DNA of 33,360 nucleotides, taken from contig NTLA01000020.1 in the NCBI GenBank assembly GCA_002457435.1, positions 1-33,360 on the forward strand, in the 5' to 3' direction. The DNA comes from Acidimicrobiales bacterium MED-G01 (GTDB lineage Bacteria > Actinomycetota > Acidimicrobiia > Acidimicrobiales > Poriferisodalaceae). Within the stretch, counting starts at the first letter, position 1, and each line of letters starts with the position of its first letter. Below, piece by piece: positions 16,212 through 24,620 of the stretch. The notes below the pieces were generated by a model, which ran no database searches, was not told the origin of the DNA, and worked only from the letters and a program-made list of their open reading frames with translations. The translations under genes and the position numbers were made by a program.

Positions 16212-17237
16212 TCAACTTCGAACGGCGGTGCGCCAGCCATGTTCGTCGTCAGCACTACCATTTTGAATTGCTACCAAACTTTCCCTCAACCGGAGCGTGT
16301 TGGTACCCGGTTGGCCGTCACCAAAGGTGATTTCCTCGCCACCACGAAGCATCGTTCCAACCGGTGAGAGCACCGCGGCTGTTCCTGACAGAAAGGCTTC
16401 ACCGTTTTCGGCCCACTCTTGCAATTCACTCAGCTCAATAGGCCGTTCTTCAACCTCGTAGCCCAGATCAGCGGCGAGCGCTATTACAGAGGCACGCGTA
16501 ACCCCATGCAGGAAGGAGCTATCAAGCTGGCGGGTTACTACACGTTCATTGTCCGCTAGGAAAAAATTTGCTGCTCCTGTTTCCGTAATATCGCCACCCG
16601 TGGCGAAAAGAATTTGGTCAACAGCTTCATTCCGAGCCATCGCATCTAGTGTTGGCGCTAACGCCATGGCGTAATTCGCGCCGGACTTAACCATCCCGAA
16701 CTGAGGCGTTGTTCTCGGTATCTCTTCTTCGATCAACAAGGTGAGCGGCCTTACCCCACCCTTAAAGTAATCACCCACTGGGCAATTAACGATGTATAGC
16801 AAGGCCTCTGACGTAGGCGTTGCCGCGGCCCCAATATTTGGCTCGGTACCAATAAGTGTGGGCCGGATGTAGAGCGAACCAGGAGGAGATGGCACTTCTT
16901 CAATGTTCGCTTCGACACTGTCGACGATCATTTGGCGAAGAAGGGACTCCTCAGGCACTGGGAGCCGCAGCTGAGCGGCGCTTTGACACATTCGAGCGAC
17001 ATGATCGTCTAACCGAAAGATCGCTAGTGACCCATCGATCTGCCGGTGAGCTTTTAAACCTTCGAAGATTGCGCTCCCGTAGTGGAGTACATGCGCCGCA
17101 GGACTCATCGAAAAGTTCCCGTAGGGCTCTACTTTCCCTGCGTACTGATACACACCATTCTGAGATGGCGCTGTCGCCATCCAGTCGCAAAAGACCGTGC
17201 CGAATGGCACTGTCATCGGGTCAGGTTTCTCACTCAC
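16212..17237 (-). CDS. ilvE: Branched-chain amino acid aminotransferase (class IV)
   Basis: A 341-residue PLP-dependent fold-type IV aminotransferase, which exchanges the amino group between Leu/Ile/Val and 2-oxoglutarate. It is of the longer type (about 340-360 residues) related to eukaryotic BCATs. Diagnostic segments are HVLHYGSAIFEGLKAHR near 49-65, LYIRPTLIGTEPNIGA near 122-137, the PLP lysine in GMVKSGANYA (K184), ATGGDITETGAANFF near 211-225, and GTAAVLSPVG near the C-terminus. I chose GTG at 17235-17237 because AAGGGAG lies five bases before it. The TTG five codons upstream would include that site. It could start catabolism of branched-chain amino acids or serve biosynthesis. It is divergent from the beta-oxidation operon. 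Confidence 0.9.
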   Translation of the reverse strand: MSEKPDPMTVPFGTVFCDWMATAPSQNGVYQYAGKVEPYGNFSMSPAAHVLHYGSAIFEGLKAHRQIDGSLAIFRLDDHVARMCQSAAQLRLPVPEESLLRQMIVDSVEANIEEVPSPPGSLYIRPTLIGTEPNIGAAATPTSEALLYIVNCPVGDYFKGGVRPLTLLIEEEIPRTTPQFGMVKSGANYAMALAPTLDAMARNEAVDQILFATGGDITETGAANFFLADNERVVTRQLDSSFLHGVTRASVIALAADLGYEVEERPIELSELQEWAENGEAFLSGTAAVLSPVGTMLRGGEEITFGDGQPGTNTLRLRESLVAIQNGSADDEHGWRTAVRS

Positions 17238-17242
17238 TGGAG

Positions 17243-17249
17243 CTCCCTT
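17243..17249 (-). promoter_or_regulatory. Ribosome binding site deciding the ilvE start
   Basis: On the minus strand AAGGGAG is followed by five bases and then GTG at 17237, favouring that start over the TTG at 17252. Confidence 0.6.
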
Positions 17250-17284
17250 CAAGGCTGTGACTCTAGCTCAATGCAGAGGGGCTG

Positions 17285-17306
17285 AGATCAGATTTCGGTC
17301 AGATCT
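17285..17306. promoter_or_regulatory. 22-bp imperfect palindrome, candidate operator between ilvE and the beta-oxidation operon
   Basis: The sequence AGATCAGA, six bases, TCAGATCT has seven of eight outer positions complementary. It also contains TCAGAT twice, at 17288-17293 and 17299-17304, exactly 11 bases apart (one helical turn on the same DNA face). It lies in the 115-base divergent gap between ilvE and the enoyl-CoA hydratase/dehydrogenase gene. This fits the site of a dimeric repressor of the TetR or GntR type, but no regulator gene is present in the window and the match is by eye only. Confidence 0.4.
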
Positions 17307-17352
17307 CTAACTCGATAAGACTTCAGGCGGCTCTGTCCCCTACCTTGTGCAT

Positions 17353-19428
17353 ATGACTCAACTATCTCAGTCCGTTCGTCTTGAATTCGACAACGATGTA
17401 GCACTCATCCACATAGACAACCCTCCCGTTAACGCTCTAAGCCACCACGTTCGACAAGGCCTCCTCGATGGAATGGCAGAAGCCGAAAGTAGCGATGCCG
17501 CGGCGATCGTCGTCATTTGTGACGGACGAACATTCATTGCAGGTGCGGACATAACTGAATTTTCAGGCCCTCCCAAACCCCCGAGTCTTCAAGAGGCTCA
17601 GGACGCTATGGAAAATTGCTCGAAGCCTGTCATAGCCGCGGTGCATGGCACCGCCCTTGGCGGAGGCCTCGAAGTAGCACTATGCGCTCACTACCGTGTC
17701 GGTGTCAGTACCAGTCAATACGGATTGCCTGAAGTAAAGCTCGGCCTCTTACCAGGAGCTGGCGGGACTCAAAGGCTGCCACGTATTACCGGAGCTGCTA
17801 GGGCCTTGGAGATGATGACCAGCGGCGAACCAATAACAGCCCAGGAGGCTCTCGACTGTGGACTCATCGACGAAATTGTCGAAGATCTAAAGTCAGGCGC
17901 TATCGCCTTCGCTCGACGTGCAGTAACCGAGAACATGCCGCTGCTTCGCATTCGCGACCGAAATGAAAAGCTTGCGGACACTCCCCCTTCAGTGTTCGAC
18001 GAGTTTCGGGCTGGCATTGCAAGGAAGACCAGAGGCTTTCTCGCACCTGAATACAACGTTCGCTGCGTTGAGGCAGCCGTCAATCTTGACTTTGACGCTG
18101 GGTTACTACGCGAGCAAGAATTATTTCGAGACTTGATGAAAGGAACCCAGTCAAAGGCGCAGCAGTACTACTTCTTTGCTGAGCGCGCCGCCCTCAAAAT
18201 TCCAGGTCTACCCAAAGACACCCAAGCGGCGGCGGTTAACCGCTGCGGGGTGCTCGGAGCTGGCACCATGGGCGGTGGAATTGCCATGAACTTCGCCAAT
18301 GTGGGCATTCCGGTCACAATCATTGAACGAGACGAGGACGCCCTTGAGCGCGGGTTAGCAGTAGTTCGCTCCAACTACGAACGCACCGCTGCTCGCGGAG
18401 GCATCTCAAGTGACGACGTCGAAACCCGGATGGGACTGATCAGTGGCTCTGTCGATATGGGCGACTTTGCTGAGTGTGATCTGATTATTGAAGCGGTTTT
18501 TGAAAATATGGAGTTGAAGAAATCTATCTTTGAACAACTCGACCAGATATGTAAGCCCGGAGCGATTCTCGCCTCAAATACATCAGCGTTAGATGTTAAC
18601 GAAATCGCATCCGCCACCAGTCGGCCCGAAGCAGTGATCGGGATGCATTTCTTCTCACCGGCCAACGTTATGAAGATGCTCGAAGTGGTTCGCGGTGACG
18701 AAACCTCAGACATCGCTATCGCAACTGCAATGGGCATAGGGCGCACTATCGGTAAAACGCCAGTCCTGTGCGGTGTCTGCCATGGGTTCGTCGGTAACCG
18801 GATGCTGTTTATGCGCGGGGTTGAAGCCGAAAAAATGATCCTAGAGGGAGCCGCTCCCTCACGAGTGGATCAGGTTTTGTTTGATTTTGGCTTACCAATG
18901 GGCCCGTTCGCCATGAGCGACCTTGCTGGGCTCGACATCGGCTGGGATGAAGCGACCTCATCTGGGTCTACCGTTCGCGAGTTGCTTTGTGAAAGTGGAC
19001 GTCGCGGGCAGAAAAACGGAAGCGGCTACTACACCTACGATCCGGAAACGCGAGCAGCAACACCCGATCCCGAAGTCGAAACAATTATTCGGGGATTCGC
19101 CGAACGACAAGGAATCGCTCAACGAGATATTTCTGATCAAGAAATTCTCGAGCGGTGTCTGTACCCGATGGTCAACGAGGGCGCCAAGATTTTGTCCGAA
19201 GGTATAGCTATTCGCGGTAGCGACGTCGATGTTGTTTGGATTAACGGCTATGGGTGGCCCATGTACACCGGAGGACCGATGTTTTGGGCCGACACAGTGG
19301 GCCTCACTGATGTAGTGGACCGTATCAAGCATTATGCCTCTACCCTCGGAGGTGAGCACTGGTCGATTTCACCGTTGATCGAACAGTTGGCCACTGACGG
19401 CGGCTCTTTGAGCACTTACACGAATTAG
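17353..19428 (+). CDS. Bifunctional enoyl-CoA hydratase / 3-hydroxyacyl-CoA dehydrogenase
   Basis: A 691-residue multifunctional beta-oxidation enzyme that hydrates enoyl-CoA and then oxidises 3-hydroxyacyl-CoA with NAD. The N-terminal crotonase domain (about 1-185) carries HGTALGGGLEVAL with E107 and YGLPEVKLGLLPGAGGTQRLP with E127, the two expected catalytic glutamates. A Rossmann domain begins at about residue 297 with GVLGAGTMGGGIAMNFA. The dehydrogenase catalytic His lies in GMHFFSP (H432), with E444 and N482 (GFVGNRM) in the expected places. Two 3HCDH C-terminal parts follow. Order and length match the hydratase-first fusion family. ATG 17353 was chosen; GTG 17347 two codons upstream is an alternative. 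It heads a plus-strand four-gene operon, with the next gene eight bases on. No thiolase is in the window. Confidence 0.93.
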   Translation: MTQLSQSVRLEFDNDVALIHIDNPPVNALSHHVRQGLLDGMAEAESSDAAAIVVICDGRTFIAGADITEFSGPPKPPSLQEAQDAMENCSKPVIAAVHGTALGGGLEVALCAHYRVGVSTSQYGLPEVKLGLLPGAGGTQRLPRITGAARALEMMTSGEPITAQEALDCGLIDEIVEDLKSGAIAFARRAVTENMPLLRIRDRNEKLADTPPSVFDEFRAGIARKTRGFLAPEYNVRCVEAAVNLDFDAGLLREQELFRDLMKGTQSKAQQYYFFAERAALKIPGLPKDTQAAAVNRCGVLGAGTMGGGIAMNFANVGIPVTIIERDEDALERGLAVVRSNYERTAARGGISSDDVETRMGLISGSVDMGDFAECDLIIEAVFENMELKKSIFEQLDQICKPGAILASNTSALDVNEIASATSRPEAVIGMHFFSPANVMKMLEVVRGDETSDIAIATAMGIGRTIGKTPVLCGVCHGFVGNRMLFMRGVEAEKMILEGAAPSRVDQVLFDFGLPMGPFAMSDLAGLDIGWDEATSSGSTVRELLCESGRRGQKNGSGYYTYDPETRAATPDPEVETIIRGFAERQGIAQRDISDQEILERCLYPMVNEGAKILSEGIAIRGSDVDVVWINGYGWPMYTGGPMFWADTVGLTDVVDRIKHYASTLGGEHWSISPLIEQLATDGGSLSTYTN

Positions 19429-19436
19429 CACAACTC

Positions 19437-20606
19437 ATGTCAAGCGACTTTTCTCAAATAGCTTCCAGCTACGTAGAAGAGCTTCGCGCCCGCGGTAGAG
19501 AAATAGATACTCAACGTGCTTTACCCCAGGACATCGCAGACCGCCTTGCTCAGGAGGGCTTCTACCGCCTATGCACCCCCAAGGAGCTTGGTGGCGTTGG
19601 AGCGGAGCCGAAAGTTTTGGCAGAAGTTTGTGAAATTCTTGCTGCCGGCAATGCGTCGACTGCATGGTGTGTGTTTATCGGGGCGACATCGCAGTACATG
19701 TTTCCTGCTGTCTCACCGCGACTACTTGATGAACTATTAGAGCAACCGCACGTCATTACTAGTGGTGTGTTCGCATACTCCGGCACCGCCACTCGCTCTT
19801 CAGACAATCCAGAACATTGGATTATCAATGGTCGCTGGGACTGGGGCTCCGGTTGCCACAATGCCGCTTGGATATCCGGTGGGGTCATCCTCTGCGACGA
19901 ATCCGGAGAGCCAATATTGGATACCAAAGATCGCCCAACTGAGGCGCGGGCGTTTTTTCAACCGAAGGAAGTCGAAATTCTCGACAATTGGCACACGAGT
20001 GGCCTTCGCGGATCCGGCTCGAGTTCTTTTACGTCCCACGCCCTTGAGCTTCCTGACTATCGGGTTGCGACCGTTGAGGCGCTGCGCTCATCGCCTTTCG
20101 CCAAGATGCCCATTTATCGGTTCCCCCGTTTCGGTTATTTAGCGCTCCCAATAGGTGCCATTGCGCTGGGTATGGCCAGAGACGCAATCGACGAAGCTTT
20201 AGATGTCGCTAAATCAAAGACACCTACCGGCTCAGGGCGAACACTCTCGTCACGACCCGCCTTTCACAGAGACATAGCACTAGCCGACTCCTCTCTGCGA
20301 GCTGCCCGTGCATCATTTTACGCGGATATAGCGACAGCCTGGGAAGAAGCACAGCACGGCGTCGGATCTCTCGAGACTCGCCGGCTTCTTCGCACCTCAA
20401 CAGTTCATGCCGTGACGACTGCTATCAACATTGTGGACAGCATGTACACGACAGTCGGAGGCTCGTCGGTCTATGAAGAGTCCGCTTTGCAGCGGCACTT
20501 TCGCGATATCCATGTTGCTTCCCAACACATGATGGTCGCTGAACCGGTAATGGAATTAGCGGGCCGGGTCATCAGCGGGACCGACGACGACGCCCCCGGC
20601 TTATAA
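19437..20606 (+). CDS. Acyl-CoA dehydrogenase-fold flavoprotein, HsaA/group D monooxygenase-like
   Basis: A 389-residue protein with the acyl-CoA dehydrogenase fold that resembles the oxygenase component of two-component flavin monooxygenases (HsaA, HpaH, DszC group) more than true acyl-CoA dehydrogenases. Evidence is the N-terminal GFYRLCTPKELGGVGAEP, the beta-domain WHTSGLRGSGSSSF near 185-198, and the C-terminal ESALQRHFRDIHVASQHMM near 350-368, a typical RD-H pattern of that group. The YEGT-type catalytic Glu segment of dehydrogenases is absent. These enzymes hydroxylate aromatic or steroid-ring substrates or S/N centres with FMNH2 or FADH2 from a separate reductase. No reductase is visible in the window. 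It starts eight bases after the hydratase/dehydrogenase gene, so they are very likely co-transcribed. Confidence 0.82.
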   Translation: MSSDFSQIASSYVEELRARGREIDTQRALPQDIADRLAQEGFYRLCTPKELGGVGAEPKVLAEVCEILAAGNASTAWCVFIGATSQYMFPAVSPRLLDELLEQPHVITSGVFAYSGTATRSSDNPEHWIINGRWDWGSGCHNAAWISGGVILCDESGEPILDTKDRPTEARAFFQPKEVEILDNWHTSGLRGSGSSSFTSHALELPDYRVATVEALRSSPFAKMPIYRFPRFGYLALPIGAIALGMARDAIDEALDVAKSKTPTGSGRTLSSRPAFHRDIALADSSLRAARASFYADIATAWEEAQHGVGSLETRRLLRTSTVHAVTTAINIVDSMYTTVGGSSVYEESALQRHFRDIHVASQHMMVAEPVMELAGRVISGTDDDAPGL

Positions 20607-20638
20607 GCATTCAGTATGTTTGAACGTAGGAATACGCA

Positions 20639-21415
20639 GTGACCGCAAACCACACAATAGAAAACGAGAGTTTCTCTTTGGGCTCCGGACCAAAGCTCAA
20701 TACGACCCCCGATGCCGAGCGTCTCATCCGCAAGCAAGAGACCGCCTTGGGGTACCGGATTATGGCCTCCTGGGGTTGGGGAGCTGACGGCTCAGGACAC
20801 ATAACAGCCCGTGACCCAGAACTCACTGACTGTTTCTGGTTGCTGAAATACGGAGTTCCCTTCGGTGAAGCGACGATAGATGATTTAGTGCTGGTCAACG
20901 ACGTTGGCGAGGTTGTTGAGGGCTCCGGTGAGATCAACCCTGCCGCCTTCTACATACACGCGCCAATACACTCAAGTCGAGCTGACGTTGTTGGTGCCAT
21001 CCACACCCATACTCCGTATGGCACGCCCTTCTCGGCGAGGGCGGCACCACTTTCCATGAGCAGCCAAGAAGCCGTCGCCTTTCATGGATTGCAAGGTGTT
21101 TACGATGGCGAAGAGCTCAACGTCACAGACCTCGCTACTGGCCAGCGTATAGCTGATGCCTTGGGCCAGGGCCGTTTAGTGATCATGGCCAACCATGGCT
21201 TGCTCACAGTAGGCGCCTCAGTCGCCTCCTCTATCGGCTTCTATCTAAATGCAGAGCGCGCTGCAGAGGTATGTGTCAAAGTTCCCGATGGTCGAGTCAT
21301 CAGCTCAAATTCGGCGACGCAAGTTCATCGATCAGTAGGAGACGAAATAAACGGATGGCATATCTTTCAGTGGCTTGTTCGATCCCGCGTGGGTGATTCC
21401 ACAGTCGTCAACTAA
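20639..21415 (+). CDS. Class II aldolase/adducin-family protein
   Basis: A 258-residue class II aldolase/adducin domain protein, likely a metal-dependent aldolase, dehydratase or decarboxylase on a small hydroxy or keto acid. The metal site is visible. E98 lies in EGSGEINPAAF, H122 and H124 in GAIHTHTPYGTPF, and H186 in MANHGLL, in the order expected for fuculose-phosphate-aldolase-type enzymes. The start is GTG at 20639, 32 bases after the monooxygenase-like gene and in the same operon. The N-terminal 25 residues are variable and polar. The acceptor and donor cannot be inferred. Zn is the usual metal in the family. Confidence 0.87.
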   Translation: MTANHTIENESFSLGSGPKLNTTPDAERLIRKQETALGYRIMASWGWGADGSGHITARDPELTDCFWLLKYGVPFGEATIDDLVLVNDVGEVVEGSGEINPAAFYIHAPIHSSRADVVGAIHTHTPYGTPFSARAAPLSMSSQEAVAFHGLQGVYDGEELNVTDLATGQRIADALGQGRLVIMANHGLLTVGASVASSIGFYLNAERAAEVCVKVPDGRVISSNSATQVHRSVGDEINGWHIFQWLVRSRVGDSTVVN

Positions 21416-21436
21416 TTTAAACGGGCAGGATTCCAA

Positions 21437-22918
21437 GTGTCAGATTTCGATGTTGTAGTAGTGGGTGCTGGTAACGCTGCATGTTGCGCTGCCCTGTCAG
21501 CCGCAGAGCAAGGGGCCAGAGTCGTAGTACTTGAAAGAGCGCCCAAAGCCGAATCTGGCGGAAACAGCCGATTTACGGCCGGCGCTATTCGTTTCGCCTA
21601 CGACGGTATCGACGATTTGGCAGATCTGATGCCTGATTTGACCCAAAGTGAAATCGAAAACACAGATTTCGGTACGTACACCGAAGACGAATTTTATGCC
21701 GACATGGGACGCATCACCGATTACAGGACAGATCCTGAACTCGCCAGCTTCCTAGTGTCAAACAGTAAGAAAACCGTTATGTGGATGCAACGCAACGGTG
21801 TTCGTTTCGCCCCCATATGGGGACGCCAAGCGTTCAAGGTAGATGGAAGGTTCAAATTCTGGGGCGGCTTAACTGTTGAAGCGTGGGGTGGCGGTGAGGG
21901 TCTGATTGATGCACTCCACGGCGCTCTCACCGATAAAGGCGTTGAGCTCCGATACGACACAACAGCCAAGGAACTGCTCTTCGACGGATCGCTGGTGGAA
22001 GGAGTTCGGGTTCGTCAGGCTGGAACAATGATCGATATACCCGCTAAAGCAGTGGTCCTCGCCGCCGGAGGGTTTCAGGCCAACTCGGAGTGGAGGACAC
22101 GTTACCTGGGTCCGGGCTGGGATCTAGCGAAAGTAAGAGGTACACGCTTCAATACCGGAGACGGCATCAAGATGGCCCTCGACATTGGCGCAATGCCCTA
22201 CGGGAATTGGAGTGGCGCCCACGCAGTGGCATGGGAATACAACGCCCCAGAATTCGGTGATTTGGCTGTCGGCGATGCCTTCCAAAAACACAGCTACCCG
22301 TTCGGCCTGGTAATCAACAACGAAGGACAACGTTTCCTCGACGAGGGTGCCGATTTTCGTAACTACACCTACGCGAAATACGGACGTGAAATCCTCAAGC
22401 AGCCAGGGCACTCCGCATGGCAACTCTTTGATTCTAAAGTTGATCACCTACTGCGTGACGAATACCGAATCAAACAAGTCACCAAAGTCCAAGCCGACTC
22501 ACTAGAGGAACTGTGCGCCCGGATGGAAGGTGTAGACACGCAGAAGGCATTCGAAACAATTACCAGTTACAACGCTGCCGTCAATACGACGCTCTCATTT
22601 GACCCCAACGTTAAGGACGGCCGGTCAACTTCAGGGCTCGCTATAAACAAGTCAAACTGGGCCAATACCCTGGATAAAGCGCCTTTCCAGGCGTACAACG
22701 TGACGTGCGGTCTGACCTTCACTTTCGGTGGTCTCCGAATCAACGACAAGGGGCAGGTCTTAGATAGCGGTCTCGAGACGATCCCAGGGTTGTACGCTGC
22801 TGGGGAGTTGGTCGGCGGCCTCTTCTACGGAAATTACCCAGGCGGTACAGGGCTAACAGCAGGAGCAGTTTTTGGTCGATTGGCTGGAGAGAGCGCAGGG
22901 GCCCAGATAGCTAATTGA
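21437..22918 (+). CDS. tcuA: FAD-dependent tricarballylate-dehydrogenase-like flavoprotein (TcuA family)
   Basis: A 493-residue member of the fumarate-reductase/succinate-dehydrogenase flavoprotein superfamily, closest by eye to TcuA, which oxidises tricarballylate to cis-aconitate. Signatures are the dinucleotide motif VVVGAGNAACCAALSAAEQGARVVVLER at the N-terminus, then ESGGNSRFTAGAIRFAYDG near 38-56, AVVLAAGGFQANSEW near 205-220, and the C-terminal AAGELVGGLFYGNYPGGTGLTAGAVFGRLAG that supplies the second FAD contact and active-site Arg region. The start is GTG at 21437 with GCAGGA upstream. It is the fourth gene of the operon. The membrane electron-transfer partner TcuB and the regulator TcuR are not in the window, so the substrate may be a different tricarboxylate or enoate. 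Its end overlaps the convergent acyl-CoA ligase gene by eight bases. Confidence 0.85.
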   Translation: MSDFDVVVVGAGNAACCAALSAAEQGARVVVLERAPKAESGGNSRFTAGAIRFAYDGIDDLADLMPDLTQSEIENTDFGTYTEDEFYADMGRITDYRTDPELASFLVSNSKKTVMWMQRNGVRFAPIWGRQAFKVDGRFKFWGGLTVEAWGGGEGLIDALHGALTDKGVELRYDTTAKELLFDGSLVEGVRVRQAGTMIDIPAKAVVLAAGGFQANSEWRTRYLGPGWDLAKVRGTRFNTGDGIKMALDIGAMPYGNWSGAHAVAWEYNAPEFGDLAVGDAFQKHSYPFGLVINNEGQRFLDEGADFRNYTYAKYGREILKQPGHSAWQLFDSKVDHLLRDEYRIKQVTKVQADSLEELCARMEGVDTQKAFETITSYNAAVNTTLSFDPNVKDGRSTSGLAINKSNWANTLDKAPFQAYNVTCGLTFTFGGLRINDKGQVLDSGLETIPGLYAAGELVGGLFYGNYPGGTGLTAGAVFGRLAGESAGAQIAN

Positions 22919-24485
22919 CGCGCCGCTCCTTGCCTTCCCAGTAAGGCTTGCGAAGCTCAGTCTTCAGAATCTTCCCTGATGGATTACGTGGGATCAGGTC
23001 CATACGATCTACCGACGTCGGGCACTTGTAATGTGCCAGCCGTTCACGGCAATACTCGATCAGGCCTTCTTCCGACGGATCGGTATCAGGAACTGCCGTG
23101 ATAATTGCCTTAACAGTTTCGCCCCATTTCTCATGCGGGACGCCTATGACAGCGACATCGGCCACCTCAGGGTGGCTCATCAACGCATTTTCGACTTCAG
23201 CCGGGTAGATATTCTCGGCTCCCGAAATGATCATGTCCTTGACACGGTCATGGATGAACAAAAAACCTTCGGAAAGGTATCCTGCGTCCCCGGTCCGGAA
23301 CCAACCTCGCCCTTCATCGTCGCGACCTTCGGGGTAAGCCTCCGCTGTCGCCGCCGGATCTTTCCAGTAACCCTTCAAAGTAACAACGGATTTAAGCCAA
23401 ATTTCTCCAACCTCACCTTCACTTAAATCTTCGAGTGTTTCCGGGTCGACGATACGAAGCTCTATATCAGCCCACGGTTGTCCAGCTGATCTCAATAGGT
23501 GAGCTTTAGCGCCACCTGGATCATGATGTTCAGCGCGCAAGATCGTGCCGCCACCGGTGGTTTCTGTAAGGCCATAAGCACCGACAAAATCGCATCCCAT
23601 CATCTGCATGCTTGCCGCAAGGACCTCCTCGGTGATCGGGGATGCCCCATAAATCATGCTGCGCAGGCTCGAAAAATCTGTCTCTTGTGCTTCCGGTGTT
23701 ATAAGGAGGAACTGCAAAATCGCCGGCACTAATAACGCGTTCGTAACCGAATAGGTCTCCACCAAACGGAGCAATTCCACTAAATCCGCTTCCCGCAACA
23801 AGACGTTGGTGCCACCATTAAAGAGCCCGACGACACCCCACCCGCTTCCCGCTATATGGAATAGCGGCATCGCAACGAGATTCACACTGTTCGAATCAAA
23901 TGACCATTCCTCACTGGCAACCGGCAGAAACGAGAAAAAGTTTCTGTTGGTTAACTCGACCCCTTTGGGCAGCCCCGTCGTCCCGGAGGTATACAACTGA
24001 TAGCAAGTGTCAGTCCAGCCGACTTCGACTTTAGGGTCATCTTCCCCGTATCCCGATAACCAACTCTCATATGAGTCATGTTCGCCGCCGTTGCCGACAA
24101 CGACGATCTTCGTGACCGTTTCGAGCTCCATCTGTCCTAGATGATCCAGGAATTCTTCGCCAATCAGGAGAACTTTTACTTCTGCATGGTTCAGAACGTA
24201 TTCCATTTCGGGTGCAGCGAGGCGCCAATTGACTGACACACTCACCGCATTGATTTTGCTTGCCCCAATGAGATACGTGAAGTATTCCGGGCCGTTCTTA
24301 TCCAGATGGGCGACGCGGTCTTGTGGTCCAACGCCAGCTGACAACAATGCATTAGCGACCCGGCTTGATTCAGAGTTCAGTTGTGCATACGTCCATTCTT
24401 GGCCCTGATAAATCAACGCGACCTTGTCAGGCTGGTTCTCAGCGTGGACTCGGGAAATATCTGCAATTGACGTTACGGCTGGCAT
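22911..24485 (-). CDS. AMP-forming acyl-CoA ligase (long-chain fatty acid--CoA ligase-like)
   Basis: A 524-residue ANL-superfamily ligase that activates a carboxylic acid with ATP to the acyl-adenylate and then to the CoA thioester. Motifs in order are the P-loop YTSGTTGLPKGVELT near 165-180, VGAYGLTETTGG near 300, the hinge-side GWFRTGDAGYLSEGFLFIHDRVKDMIISGAENIYPAEVENAL near 395-435, and NPSGKILKTELRK with the adenylation lysine K505. All catalytic motifs are intact. The gene is single on the minus strand. Its last eight coding bases overlap the end of the convergent TcuA-like gene. It could activate either an imported acid or a pathway intermediate. The acid's identity is unknown. Confidence 0.92.
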   Translation of the reverse strand: MPAVTSIADISRVHAENQPDKVALIYQGQEWTYAQLNSESSRVANALLSAGVGPQDRVAHLDKNGPEYFTYLIGASKINAVSVSVNWRLAAPEMEYVLNHAEVKVLLIGEEFLDHLGQMELETVTKIVVVGNGGEHDSYESWLSGYGEDDPKVEVGWTDTCYQLYTSGTTGLPKGVELTNRNFFSFLPVASEEWSFDSNSVNLVAMPLFHIAGSGWGVVGLFNGGTNVLLREADLVELLRLVETYSVTNALLVPAILQFLLITPEAQETDFSSLRSMIYGASPITEEVLAASMQMMGCDFVGAYGLTETTGGGTILRAEHHDPGGAKAHLLRSAGQPWADIELRIVDPETLEDLSEGEVGEIWLKSVVTLKGYWKDPAATAEAYPEGRDDEGRGWFRTGDAGYLSEGFLFIHDRVKDMIISGAENIYPAEVENALMSHPEVADVAVIGVPHEKWGETVKAIITAVPDTDPSEEGLIEYCRERLAHYKCPTSVDRMDLIPRNPSGKILKTELRKPYWEGKERRVN

Positions 24486-24620
24486 AAAGACCAGGACCTC
24501 GTTTCTTTCTCTCAGACTTAACTCGGAACGATAGCTACTTAGAACACCATCATGACTCGCTGCACAGGCCGTTTAAAGATGTACCTTTAGACGATCCGTC
24601 AACACGTTCAGTGGAGTGGC

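Noticed and set aside
24486-24620. Searched the divergent gap between the ligase and icd for an RNA gene, riboswitch or operator
   Set aside because: No convincing hairpin, palindrome or tRNA-like fold was seen. It probably holds two ordinary promoters.
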